Assembly (NCBI GenBank): GCA_002496955.1 | Contig: DALZ01000082.1 | Location: forward strand, 1 to 15,218 | Length of the DNA: 15,218 nt | Direction of reading: 5' to 3' | Source of the DNA: Euryarchaeota archaeon UBA128 | Lineage (GTDB): Archaea > Thermoplasmatota > Poseidoniia > Poseidoniales > Poseidoniaceae | Shown: in pieces, positions 1 to 7,786 of the stretch | How the letters are laid out: each line of letters starts with the position of its first letter | Numbering within the stretch: the stretch's first letter is position 1 | Translations under genes and position numbers: made by a program | The notes under the pieces: model-generated | What the model was told of the DNA's origin: nothing | Databases searched by the model: none | Seen by the model: the letters and a program-made list of their open reading frames with translations, nothing else

Positions 1-1773
1 GGTAGTTTAATCTCTAGCATGAACTATTGTCGGACTGCCATGGGCAGGCGCTTGTTGAAGACCTGGTTACTAAGGCCATTACACCAGTTAGATGCCATCG
101 AACTAAGGCACAATGCTGTTAGGTCGCTCAAGTCATCATCAAAGAGATTGGATTTGTTGAGACAAAATCTAGTTGGGCTAAGAGACATGGAAAGATTAGC
201 CACACAATTAGCATACAACAGAAGCAACGCTCGGGACTTGCAGGCTACAGCAATGGCGTTAGAAAGAATGCCAGCAATAATGCAGCTTTGCCGTGATGCA
301 AATGACGAATTTCTGCGCCATCTGAGTCAGAATCTCACAGATTTATCAGGTATGGCTGAGGATATCATCCGGACCTTGAGAGAAGATTTGCCCATTGGTT
401 TGAGAGACGGTGGGATTATTCGGAAAGGAATCAACACCGATTTAGACGAACTAAGAGTTGTGTCTACTGAAGGTTATCAATGGTTTAAGGAACTCGAATT
501 AAACCTAAGGAAACAATTAGATATACCCTCTTTGAAAATAAAGAATAATCGGCAAATAGGCTGGTTTATCGAAGTTACAAATTCTCATATTGAGAAGGTT
601 CCTAAGGAATGGATTCGAAAGCAGCAGATGACCAACGGTTCCCGTTACACCACTGAAGCAATCGCCCATAGGGATGATCTACTGATGTCTGCCGATTCAA
701 AAATAAAGCAACTAGAATATCAACTGTTTCAAAATTTACGGGACAAATGCCGATTGAATTCAGTTGCTTTAGCAAACATAGCTGGTAAAATAGCAGCTAT
801 TGATGTTCTACAATGCTTTGCTACCGTAGCTCGTAAGCGAAACTGGATTAAACCAACAATGTCTGAAGAAGAAAGCATCTACATAAAACAATCAAGACAC
901 CCAGTATTAGAGCAGAGTCATGGCTTTGTGGCAAATGATATCATAATGGATAAGAAGAATCGATTTTTACTAATTACCGGCCCAAACATGGGAGGCAAGT
1001 CGACATACTTACGTAGCGCAGCGTTAATTTCGATACTTGCACAATCTGGTAGCTATGTTCCGGCAGAATCCGCAAAGTTGGGCTTAGTCGATCGGATATT
1101 TACTCGTGTAGGAGCCAGTGATGACTTGAAAAGAGGGCGCTCTACTTTTATGATGGAGATGATTGAGGTGGCACATATTTTGCGTAAAGCAACCAACAAG
1201 TCACTGGTTCTTCTTGACGAGATAGGTAGGGGAACCTCCACTTTTGATGGCTTATCTATCGCTTGGTCTGTTACTGAAGACATATGTAATCGAGTGCAAT
1301 GTAGGACATTGTTTGCTACTCACTATCATCAACTAGTCGGTCTGGAGAATGACATTGATATTTTGAAAAATATCCATGTTCAGGTATCGCATGTTGATGG
1401 AAAATTAAAATTCCTCCACACTATTGCGGATGGCCCTTGCGATGATTCGTATGGTATACAAGTTGCTGCTTTGGCAGGGTTGCCCAGAAGCGTTGTTGAA
1501 CGAGCATCTGATTTACTTCAATTTCTTGAGAAACAAGCTTACGGAGCAAAGGCAGGAGATGTCGGAGCCCCCTCTGCCAGAGACATAGGGCAAACCAGTT
1601 TGATGGGATATTTCGCCGCAGCATCCCTGGCACAAGCGCAAAGTAAGCAAAATCCTACAAAAGAAACTGGGGGAAAACTATCTTCGTTCATTAAAACTCT
1701 AGAATTGGATGAAATGTCTCCTAAGGAGGCATTAAACGCACTGTATGAAGCAACATCGCTGCTGGAGGAATAA
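1..1773 (+). CDS. mutS: DNA mismatch repair protein MutS, 5'-truncated by the window edge
   Basis: MutS binds mismatched or looped-out bases and, as an ATP-driven clamp, recruits MutL. The reading frame is open from base 1, and the methionine at base 19 lies inside a conserved core segment (TAMGRRLLKTWLLRPL), so the gene begins upstream. About 590 codons are present against roughly 850 in full-length MutS; the missing part is the N-terminal mismatch-reading and connector domains. Visible are the lever/clamp helices, then the ABC-type ATPase: Walker A GPNMGGKST at bases 979-1005, the TFMMEM signature near 1144, Walker B LVLLDEIGRGTSTFDG at 1204-1251, and the FATHYH switch histidine near 1312. 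The C-terminus (MSPKEALNALYEATSLL) matches the small helical MutS tail. The stop is one base before the mutL ATG, so the two genes are co-transcribed and probably translationally coupled. The overall form is bacterial-type MutS1. Identification is secure; mismatch specificity cannot be checked because that domain is outside the window. Confidence 0.97.
   Translation, partial: GSLISSMNYCRTAMGRRLLKTWLLRPLHQLDAIELRHNAVRSLKSSSKRLDLLRQNLVGLRDMERLATQLAYNRSNARDLQATAMALERMPAIMQLCRDANDEFLRHLSQNLTDLSGMAEDIIRTLREDLPIGLRDGGIIRKGINTDLDELRVVSTEGYQWFKELELNLRKQLDIPSLKIKNNRQIGWFIEVTNSHIEKVPKEWIRKQQMTNGSRYTTEAIAHRDDLLMSADSKIKQLEYQLFQNLRDKCRLNSVALANIAGKIAAIDVLQCFATVARKRNWIKPTMSEEESIYIKQSRHPVLEQSHGFVANDIIMDKKNRFLLITGPNMGGKSTYLRSAALISILAQSGSYVPAESAKLGLVDRIFTRVGASDDLKRGRSTFMMEMIEVAHILRKATNKSLVLLDEIGRGTSTFDGLSIAWSVTEDICNRVQCRTLFATHYHQLVGLENDIDILKNIHVQVSHVDGKLKFLHTIADGPCDDSYGIQVAALAGLPRSVVERASDLLQFLEKQAYGAKAGDVGAPSARDIGQTSLMGYFAAASLAQAQSKQNPTKETGGKLSSFIKTLELDEMSPKEALNALYEATSLLEE
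1764..1768 (+). promoter_or_regulatory. Shine-Dalgarno site of mutL inside the mutS 3' end
   Basis: GGAGG lies six bases before the ATG at 1775 and overlaps the last codons of mutS. It decides the mutL start: an in-frame ATG at 1745 has no such site and would add ten residues (MKQHRCWRNN) foreign to the family. Confidence 0.8.
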
Positions 1774-1774
1774 C

Positions 1775-3757
1775 ATGGTCAAGTCGCCCAAAATAAAGCA
1801 ACTCGATGAAGAAACTATCGGGCATATCGCTGCTGGTGAGGTTGTTGAAAGACCGGCGCAAGTGGTAAAAGAACTGATAGAAAATAGTCTAGATGCGAAG
1901 GCCACACAAATCGACATAGTTATTGAAAGAGGTGGTTTTGATTTAATTATCATAACCGACAACGGTATTGGGATTTCACATGACGATATACCCCTTTCAG
2001 TGGTGCGACATGCGACCTCAAAATTGACATCTTTTGATGATTTAAATGAAATCTACACCATGGGTTTTCGAGGCGAAGCGTTAGCGAGCATTGCCATGGT
2101 TTCTGAATTAATGGTCGCCAGCCGAACACAAGATTCAGATGGCCAGAGTATAGCCGTCAAGTTCGGCAAAAAAGGTGCACCTGTGGCACATGGGATGTCT
2201 TTTGGCACTATTATCTCAGTAAAAGATATCTTCAAAAATACGCCAGCGAGGCTCTCCTTTCAACGCAGGCCAGCCACTGAAACAGCGAAAATTGTTGAGG
2301 TAATAATATCACATGCAATTGCCAACAACACGGTAGGCTTCAAGCTAGTATCAGATCATAAAACCATATTGAATATCCCAAAATCCGAAACCATTGCCGA
2401 CCGGCTTTACGATATATTAGGTGGTCAGGCAACTCAATTAGTTGAATTAAAGGTGCCTCAACAAGACGTTAATGTACCGGGAGATGAACAATGGACTGGC
2501 TGGATAAGCACACCTGATATAACTAGGGGCAAAGGCGATGATATTTACATACTAATCAATGACAGACCTGTAGCGTCAGGTCCTTTTCACCAAGCAATTA
2601 GACGGGGATACAAGACCAGGCTGATGCAGGGCAGACACCCTGTTGCAGTGCTATCTCTCAAACTACCGCCATCAGAGGTCGATGTTAACGTCCATCCAAC
2701 CAAGCGGGAGGTTCGACTAAAACATTCTTGGAGAGTTTTGGAAAGACTCGAGAGAGCAATTGCTTATTCCCTAGAAAATGTTGCTACAGAACCAGAATCC
2801 GATGGTAGTATTATCGGGATAACTTCGGTAAAATTAGATGAAAAACACGTTCAAAATGTATTAGTAAGCAGCATCGCAAATGAGAAAGGACAATTAGGTC
2901 AAGACACAAATAACACTCAGCAAAACGAGATACCAGCATGGGCTATTGCAGCATCAACGCAACTAAGTCTGACCGGAAATAAAGCTGATGAAGTAAAAAA
3001 AATCGTGAAAGAACGTCCAATATCTCGGTCTGAAACACCACAAGAAACCTTACCAGGTCTAGACAGCAAACCAGTTGCTCCAGCTCTATCGACAGCTGAA
3101 AGAGATTTACATCGACACTCGCATAATAGCCGTTCAATATCACCACTTGAAGAAGAAGAATTGCGCGGCGAACAGAATCCTATCGACCTTATGGAACCGC
3201 TGGCGCAATTTGCAGACTCATACATCGTTGTGCAATCAAATAACGAGTTGTTACTTATTGATCAACATGCTTTGCATGAAAGAATAAGGTATGAAAGATT
3301 GAAAAAATCTGAAAAGCAGTGGGTCGCACAAAGCTTGATTGTGCCGATAGAAGTATTGGCTAATCCAATTCAAAAAGCAATTGCTACTTCCTCTATAGAA
3401 CAATTACAGTCAATGGGTTTCGATTTTATTATTACAGATACTAGTATTACAATTAAATCACATCCATTATTTATTAGTGGACACGATATTGGCGAGATAT
3501 TCATTGACTTATTACAAGATTTATCAGAGGATGGAGCTCCTCTTGAGACCTTTGATAAACTAAGAGACCATATTGCGTTCATGAATGCTTGCCGAGGAGC
3601 AGTTAAAGCAAATGAAAAATTAACAATCGCCGAAATGAGGCGCCTAATCGAGGATATGAGGAAAATACCTAACCCGTGGGCCTGCGTTCACGGCAGACCA
3701 ACAGCATTGAGAATAAACATTGATTCTCTAGACCATCACTTTGGAAGGCACGGGTAA
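1775..3757 (+). CDS. mutL: DNA mismatch repair protein MutL, endonuclease type
   Basis: MutL couples MutS mismatch recognition to strand incision and excision. The 660-residue protein starts at the ATG at 1775, chosen for its GGAGG site. The N-terminal GHKL ATPase is intact: IAAGEVVERP at 18-27, the catalytic Glu36 and Asn37 in KELIENSLDA, DNGIGI at 62-67, GFRGEAL at 97-103, and HPTKREVRL at the end of the transducer domain. A polar linker of roughly 110 residues (about 350-460) leads to the dimerisation domain. That domain carries the metal-binding endonuclease motif DQHALHERIRYE at 496-507, an exact DQHA-x2-E-x4-E, plus ACRGAVKANE, CVHGRP at 637-642 and the terminal FGR at 656-658. This is the nicking form found in eukaryotes and most bacteria, not the E. 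coli MutH-dependent form. The gene ends two bases from the convergent aroA stop. Confidence 0.97.
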   Translation: MVKSPKIKQLDEETIGHIAAGEVVERPAQVVKELIENSLDAKATQIDIVIERGGFDLIIITDNGIGISHDDIPLSVVRHATSKLTSFDDLNEIYTMGFRGEALASIAMVSELMVASRTQDSDGQSIAVKFGKKGAPVAHGMSFGTIISVKDIFKNTPARLSFQRRPATETAKIVEVIISHAIANNTVGFKLVSDHKTILNIPKSETIADRLYDILGGQATQLVELKVPQQDVNVPGDEQWTGWISTPDITRGKGDDIYILINDRPVASGPFHQAIRRGYKTRLMQGRHPVAVLSLKLPPSEVDVNVHPTKREVRLKHSWRVLERLERAIAYSLENVATEPESDGSIIGITSVKLDEKHVQNVLVSSIANEKGQLGQDTNNTQQNEIPAWAIAASTQLSLTGNKADEVKKIVKERPISRSETPQETLPGLDSKPVAPALSTAERDLHRHSHNSRSISPLEEEELRGEQNPIDLMEPLAQFADSYIVVQSNNELLLIDQHALHERIRYERLKKSEKQWVAQSLIVPIEVLANPIQKAIATSSIEQLQSMGFDFIITDTSITIKSHPLFISGHDIGEIFIDLLQDLSEDGAPLETFDKLRDHIAFMNACRGAVKANEKLTIAEMRRLIEDMRKIPNPWACVHGRPTALRINIDSLDHHFGRHG

Positions 3758-3759
3758 CT

Positions 3760-5079
3760 TCATTCTAGCCCCAGGCGCACTAGAAAATTCACGTCTGCTA
3801 TTGTATGCAGACCTTTCCCAAGTATGCTACCACCAAACTTCGTCATCAATATAACTGCGGTCATGAATATTCGATGATCGTTGTAAGAGTTGATCAATTC
3901 ATTCGGGATTTTGGGTGTTTGACCACCCTCAATAACCAAACTACTACCTGTAAATGCTAATTCAAGGCCAAAGTGTTCCAATAATTCGATGGTTTTTTCC
4001 AACCGGTTACTTTCTTTGTAAACGGTATGAGATATACCAATTATCTCTCCTCCCCCAGATATTGCTATCAAAGCTGAAAGCGGGGTGATTAAATCATTAC
4101 AATCCGTTAAATCATACACCGAAAAACTGCTTTCATCTATACAAGACAATACTCCTGAGTTCCAATTAATACCTAATTTTTGGGATTCTCTTTGCAAAAT
4201 TTCGTTGCCTAATACATCACGATGCTTGGGCCAGTTTGATAGCTTAATTTGGCATTTGTGTAACTTACACAGTAGCATAGCAAAGCTTGCCATAGAGGAG
4301 TCTCCCGGTACAATGTAAATATCTGGTAACTTCGGCTGCCACATCCCAATTTCGAAATAATCATCAATACGTTTTATATCGCCACCGAAGTCATTACACA
4401 ATCGCTGTGTGAGTTGATAATGCTTGTTCGATACTGTTTCGCCAACCAGTTTTATTTTTACCGGGCAGGGCAGTAACGCGCTAGCAATCATCCATGAGCT
4501 GAGTGGCTGGCTAGATTTGCTACAATCAAGAGATACAGGTCGTTTGTTTATTGCACTTTCATGCCATGGCCCCGATATTACTATCGGTAAATTACTCTGT
4601 TCAATCCTCTCGACTGAGATTCCAGAATCGATAAGTGAATTAATTATTGAATCATTCTCTCTAATTGAAAGCGATTCATCACCAGAGATTGACACTTTTT
4701 CATTCATTGAAGCAACTAAACCCATCAATATACGCAAAGCAGTACCGGAATTTCCACAATAGATTGGTTTTTGCGGATAAGTAAATCCATTATTGCCTAC
4801 GCCAACGACTGATAACTTACTTGATGAATCATTTTTTGATTCAATAATTTTGATTCCTAGACAGCGCAGTGCGTCAATCATTGAATACACATCCAGACCT
4901 ATCGCATCGTGAAAAATTAGTTCTGTGTTCCCATCATTCAAGGACGCTAAGGCTAGTAATCTGATTAGGTGGCTTTTTGATGGCGGTAGTGAGTAGTCAA
5001 CCGACTCAAAAGATACTTTTGGTACATGGACTACTTCAGAAAAAGTAAGGTCAACCGAATCATTCTGCAAACCCCTCAC
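3760..5079 (-). CDS. aroA: 3-phosphoshikimate 1-carboxyvinyltransferase (EPSP synthase)
   Basis: EPSP synthase joins phosphoenolpyruvate to shikimate-3-phosphate, the sixth shikimate-pathway step, in the cytoplasm. The 439-residue length is normal. Family signatures in order: LPPSKSHLIR at 31-40 (Lys35, Ser36, Arg40), CGNSGTALR at 108-116, the SKSSQPLSSW phosphate-binding stretch, PGDSSMASF, the D..TPLSALIA segment with the catalytic Asp, YKESNRLEKT, and SYNDHR at 398-403. The start is GTG at 5079; an in-frame TGA lies 15 bases upstream and the first ATG lies well inside the conserved domain. No Shine-Dalgarno site is visible, so the message may be leaderless. One oddity: the usual K-[ST]-[FY]-P segment near the C-terminus (Lys411 in E. 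coli) reads HTIADVNFL here. The gene is divergent from moaA and convergent with mutL. Assignment is strong. Confidence 0.94.
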   Translation of the reverse strand: MRGLQNDSVDLTFSEVVHVPKVSFESVDYSLPPSKSHLIRLLALASLNDGNTELIFHDAIGLDVYSMIDALRCLGIKIIESKNDSSSKLSVVGVGNNGFTYPQKPIYCGNSGTALRILMGLVASMNEKVSISGDESLSIRENDSIINSLIDSGISVERIEQSNLPIVISGPWHESAINKRPVSLDCSKSSQPLSSWMIASALLPCPVKIKLVGETVSNKHYQLTQRLCNDFGGDIKRIDDYFEIGMWQPKLPDIYIVPGDSSMASFAMLLCKLHKCQIKLSNWPKHRDVLGNEILQRESQKLGINWNSGVLSCIDESSFSVYDLTDCNDLITPLSALIAISGGGEIIGISHTVYKESNRLEKTIELLEHFGLELAFTGSSLVIEGGQTPKIPNELINSYNDHRIFMTAVILMTKFGGSILGKGLHTIADVNFLVRLGLE

Positions 5080-5121
5080 GTGTATTCGTCTAAGTCATTT
5101 AACATGAATGCTTGTAAAACA

Positions 5122-5131
5122 GTTGAATAAC
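5122..5131 (+). promoter_or_regulatory. Possible TATA element of moaA
   Basis: TTGAATAACC is AT-rich and centred about 26-27 bases before the ATG at 5153, the spacing expected for an archaeal leaderless transcript. It is a weak match and is offered mainly because no Shine-Dalgarno sequence precedes either candidate start. Confidence 0.3.
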
Positions 5132-5152
5132 CTCAAAGGCACAGTATCAATT

Positions 5153-6154
5153 ATGCAGGAGGATTCTTATGGAAGGCCTCTGAAGGATTTACGTATCTCA
5201 ATTACCGATAGGTGTAACTTTCGCTGCAACTATTGTATGCCTCCAGATGAGTTTGGACCTGGTCACAAATTTTTACCAAAAAGCGATATATTGAGTTTTG
5301 AGGATATCGTACTATTGGTAAAAGCCATGTTGCCACTCGGCTTAGAGAAAGTAAGGATTACTGGGGGTGAGCCTTTGCTTAGAAAAGACATCACAAATTT
5401 GATCGCAATGATTAGACAATGCGGCCCAAAGTTGGATATTGCGCTTACCACCAACGGCAGCCTGCTAGCCAGATTCGCTAGTAAATTAAAACAAGCGGGA
5501 CTTGATAGAGTTACCGTCAGCCTTGACGGGATTGATGAGCAGATAGTGAAGAGAATCTCAAACTCAAATGTCTCACCGAACGACATAATCTCAGGTATTC
5601 AAGCTTCTGCTGACACTGGTTTGAGAGTAAAAGTAAACACTGTAATAATCAAAAATTACAATGAAAATCAAATTATACCAATAACAAGTATTTTTCGCAA
5701 AATGAACGTTGTAGTCCGATTTATCGAATATATGGATGTGGGGGGTACTAAGGATTGGGACCCTAGCCAAGTAGTCTTTGGAGATGATATACGCTCGGTT
5801 ATTGCCTCTAAATTTGGAAAATTACAGGCGGTTGAGGACCAGAAATATGGTCAAGTTGCAAACCGGTGGGCCTTCGATGATGGCTATGAGATTGGATTTA
5901 TTGAGTCCATCTCAAAACCGTTTTGCAAATCTTGCACACGCGCCCGAATCTCGGCAAACGGCAGGCTTTACACTTGTTTATTTTCAGAGCGTGGCCATGA
6001 CCTAAAATCAATGATGAATATGGGTGCTGATGAAGAGGATTTGAGAGTTGCTGTGCTCTCTGTTTGGGGCAAAAGAGCGGACCGATATTCGGAAATAAGG
6101 AATCAGCGGAAGCAAACCACGAGACCAGTTGAGATGCATTTTATTGGTGGTTAG
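5153..6154 (+). CDS. moaA: GTP 3',8-cyclase MoaA (radical SAM)
   Basis: MoaA carries out the first step of molybdenum-cofactor synthesis, rearranging GTP to 3',8-cyclo-GTP with a 5'-deoxyadenosyl radical. With the start at 5153 the protein has 333 residues, typical for the family, and opens with the usual YGRPLKDLRISITDRCNF. The radical-SAM cluster cysteines are Cys21, Cys25 and Cys28 (CNFRCNYC). GGEPLLR follows, as in SAM-binding loops. The second, GTP-binding cluster is C-x2-C-x13-C at 258, 261 and 275. The protein ends in MHFIGG; the C-terminal double glycine is required in this family. An alternative ATG at 5108 would add 15 residues but has no ribosome site. An AATAAC element near 5125-5130 sits about 26 bases before 5153, which fits leaderless transcription from the second ATG. 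The last four bases overlap the stop of the convergent pilin gene. Confidence 0.95.
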   Translation: MQEDSYGRPLKDLRISITDRCNFRCNYCMPPDEFGPGHKFLPKSDILSFEDIVLLVKAMLPLGLEKVRITGGEPLLRKDITNLIAMIRQCGPKLDIALTTNGSLLARFASKLKQAGLDRVTVSLDGIDEQIVKRISNSNVSPNDIISGIQASADTGLRVKVNTVIIKNYNENQIIPITSIFRKMNVVVRFIEYMDVGGTKDWDPSQVVFGDDIRSVIASKFGKLQAVEDQKYGQVANRWAFDDGYEIGFIESISKPFCKSCTRARISANGRLYTCLFSERGHDLKSMMNMGADEEDLRVAVLSVWGKRADRYSEIRNQRKQTTRPVEMHFIGG

Positions 6155-6645
6155 TCTTCGATTAACACCAGTGTAACATCAAATAAAAGCACACCAGAAC
6201 TCTGGTCAATCAGTTTCATACTCCAAGTTCCACCTTTGGCACCAATTGCTTCTGAGTCAATGACGAAATAATCTCCTTGGGTTACTGAATAGCCTGCGTC
6301 ACGGTCATGAAAGGATACATTATTCCCAACCGCACCATAAATCTCTGGGTCGTCAACAAAGCCAGTATGCTTCATAGCGTTCAGATTATTTGTATCGTAA
6401 ATCTGGAACTCCAACCTAGCAGGATCTAGCGCCTGGTCAAGGCTGGTTATTCTAACAACATGGAACCCATTGGATAGACCTTTGACACTTACAGTTAGGT
6501 CTGGCTCGGATTTTTCAACTGAGTTGATAGCGCCTTGTATCATAACGAAAACCATGCTTGAGAGCATGACTGTAATCGCTAATAGCAAAACAGTCGCAAT
6601 GACTGGGCTTACTGCCTCATCATCCCGCACCAAGTTATTCTCCAT
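6151..6645 (-). CDS. Archaeal type IV pilin-like protein (Pilin_N domain)
   Basis: This 164-residue protein has the diagnostic archaeal pilin head: a short charged leader (MENNLVRDDE), then AVSPVIATVLLLAITVMLSS, a hydrophobic helix of about 25 residues (11-37). Related archaeal pilins are cleaved by the prepilin peptidase PibD/EppA close to the AVSP sequence, so processing near residue 10/11 is inferred. The remainder (about 45-164) is polar and beta-strand-like and should face outward. The ATG at 6645 is preceded by AGGTA at SD distance. Its function would be as a subunit of an adhesive pilus or as a surface-displayed protein; the subunit's specific role cannot be told. It lies about 80 bases downstream of the polyprenyl synthase on the same strand and overlaps the end of moaA by four bases. 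It is the only pilin in the window and could be a substrate of the Tad-like motor encoded at 11438-13994, though the two loci are separate. Confidence 0.85.
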   Translation of the reverse strand: MENNLVRDDEAVSPVIATVLLLAITVMLSSMVFVMIQGAINSVEKSEPDLTVSVKGLSNGFHVVRITSLDQALDPARLEFQIYDTNNLNAMKHTGFVDDPEIYGAVGNNVSFHDRDAGYSVTQGDYFVIDSEAIGAKGGTWSMKLIDQSSGVLLFDVTLVLIED

Positions 6646-6674
6646 GAATTACCTAATACATCATATATCTTGAA

Positions 6675-6697
6675 TTATCCGGCTCATTCGGACATAA
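6675..6697 (-). repeat. Imperfect inverted repeat between polyprenyl synthase and pilin genes
   Basis: On the minus strand TTATGTCCG and CGGATAA flank a seven-base spacer. The TCCG/CGGA core pairs perfectly, and the outer TTA/TAA pairs if two bases bulge. It follows the polyprenyl synthase stop (6726) and precedes the pilin start (6645), so it could be a weak terminator hairpin, a processing site, or an operator for the pilin gene. No U-tract follows, which argues against a simple terminator. Confidence 0.3.
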
Positions 6698-6725
6698 CAA
6701 GCGCAAACAAAACCACATTGAGAGT

Positions 6726-7703
6726 TTACAGTTTCCTTGTTGTAGCATACTCTGCGACATTCTCAAGCAGTAGTTTAGCATTTGATTCGGGAAACATAGC
6801 GAGGTGATTTATCGCCCGTTCAAAATGGTTGTTGATAAGAATTTTCGTATAGTTAAAGCTATCAGATTTTTCAAGCAGAAAGATCAATTCATCAAGTAAC
6901 TCATCAGCAAAATTGTTGATTATTTCTGCCAGCCGTTCTCTATCCTTGCCATGTGATAAAGTCAACGAGTGGATAAGTGGTAGGGTCATTTTTCCCTCAT
7001 GGACATCTGTCCCTCGAGGCTTGCCGATTTGATCATCTCCCAGCAGGTCGAGTAGGTCATCAACTAATTGATAGGCGATTCCAATTTCGTTACCAAATTG
7101 TTCTAACGCAACGAGTTGCTCTGCTGATGCTTCTGCGACAATCCCCGCACTTCGACAACCGGAGGCGAATGGGCCTGCGGTTTTTCCTTTGACTATATTG
7201 ATGTAATCTTCTGGCGAGGTTTTTAGGTTCTGAATATGGTCGATTTGAGAGAATTCAGAGACTGCAATGCTTGAACAACAGTTCGCAATGTTGCTGACAA
7301 TATCTTGGTTGTACTGGCCTCCTAAGGCATAACCCTGAACAAATAACCAATCACCAGCAATAATCGCTTTTGACAATCCCGCAGTCTCATGGATTGTTGG
7401 AATTCCCCTACGATGGGTAGCTCCATCATTGATGTCGTCATGTACTAATGTAGCAGTGTGAAGAAATTCAAAAGCCATAGCCAATGGCATAATTTTAGTA
7501 AGATCTTTTCCCCCTGCAATCTCATATGACAAACACATCATAATTGGCCTTAAGCGTTTACCACCTGCCAATAAGACCCTACCTGATAATTCAACAACCT
7601 CTCCAGAATCTATTCTTGCAGCAATCATTTCCTCGAGAGCCGTATCAATTTGTTGGCGCAGTGAATCTAGTCCCTCTTCCACTGACGGTTGAATCTGCCC
7701 CAT
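6726..7703 (-). CDS. trans-Polyprenyl diphosphate synthase (GGPP synthase family, possibly long-chain)
   Basis: The enzyme condenses isopentenyl diphosphate with allylic diphosphates. In archaea this supplies geranylgeranyl chains for ether lipids or longer chains for quinones. The 325-residue protein starts at the ATG at 7703; a longer frame from 7766 adds 21 residues unlike the family and runs into the divergent promoter. Landmarks: GGKRLRP at 47-53 (diphosphate binding), the first aspartate-rich motif DDIND at 89-93 followed by RRG, KGKTAGPFASG near 172-182, the second motif DDLLD at 215-219, and GKPRGTDVHEGKMTLP just after it. The stretch before the first motif is FLHTATLVHDD, with alanine at the fifth position upstream. 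Short-chain archaeal GGPP synthases usually carry a bulky aromatic there, while octaprenyl synthases share the HTAT pattern. Chain length is therefore uncertain. A TTAAG element about 27 bases before the ATG suggests leaderless transcription. Confidence 0.9.
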   Translation of the reverse strand: MGQIQPSVEEGLDSLRQQIDTALEEMIAARIDSGEVVELSGRVLLAGGKRLRPIMMCLSYEIAGGKDLTKIMPLAMAFEFLHTATLVHDDINDGATHRRGIPTIHETAGLSKAIIAGDWLFVQGYALGGQYNQDIVSNIANCCSSIAVSEFSQIDHIQNLKTSPEDYINIVKGKTAGPFASGCRSAGIVAEASAEQLVALEQFGNEIGIAYQLVDDLLDLLGDDQIGKPRGTDVHEGKMTLPLIHSLTLSHGKDRERLAEIINNFADELLDELIFLLEKSDSFNYTKILINNHFERAINHLAMFPESNAKLLLENVAEYATTRKL

Positions 7704-7707
7704 GATA

Positions 7708-7722
7708 CACCCAGTTGGGGTG
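7708..7722. promoter_or_regulatory. Perfect inverted repeat CACCC-N5-GGGTG, possible operator of the polyprenyl synthase gene
   Basis: CACCC at 7708-7712 and GGGTG at 7718-7722 are exact reverse complements around AGTTG. The repeat lies between the start codon at 7703 and a TATA-like TTAAG at about 7728-7733 on the minus strand, so a bound protein would block transcription initiation. GGGTG on the minus strand is also a possible weak Shine-Dalgarno site. Operator function is inference. Confidence 0.3.
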
Positions 7723-7755
7723 CCCTTCTTAACCAATGGTCTACGCCCACAAAGC

Positions 7756-7773
7756 GTTCGGAGCAATCCGAGC
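7756..7773 (+). promoter_or_regulatory. Predicted 5'-leader hairpin with GNRA tetraloop before the HMBS-like gene
   Basis: GTTCGGA and TCCGAGC can form a seven-base-pair stem, with one G-U pair, closed by GCAA, a GNRA tetraloop. The stem ends one base before the GAGGT Shine-Dalgarno site. A TTAA element near 7728-7733 would place the transcript start at about 7757, so the hairpin could be the first structure in the message. It could affect ribosome access or RNA stability; the pairing is visible in the sequence, its function is inferred. Confidence 0.4.
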
Positions 7774-7774
7774 C

Positions 7775-7779
7775 GAGGT
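7775..7779 (+). promoter_or_regulatory. Shine-Dalgarno site fixing the start of the HMBS-like gene
   Basis: GAGGT sits seven bases before the ATG at 7787. It favours that start over an in-frame start at 7736, which would add 17 residues and extend back toward the divergent gene's promoter. Confidence 0.7.
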
Positions 7780-7786
7780 ATTTACG

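Noticed and set aside
6675..6697. An intrinsic terminator after the polyprenyl synthase gene
   Set aside because: The hairpin is only four to seven pairs, has a bulge, and no T-run follows on the minus strand, so it is listed only as an inverted repeat.
7704..7766. A longer N-terminus for the polyprenyl synthase
   Set aside because: The 21 extra residues (MLRTLCGRRPLVKKGTPTGC...) do not resemble the family and would overlap the leader of the divergent gene.
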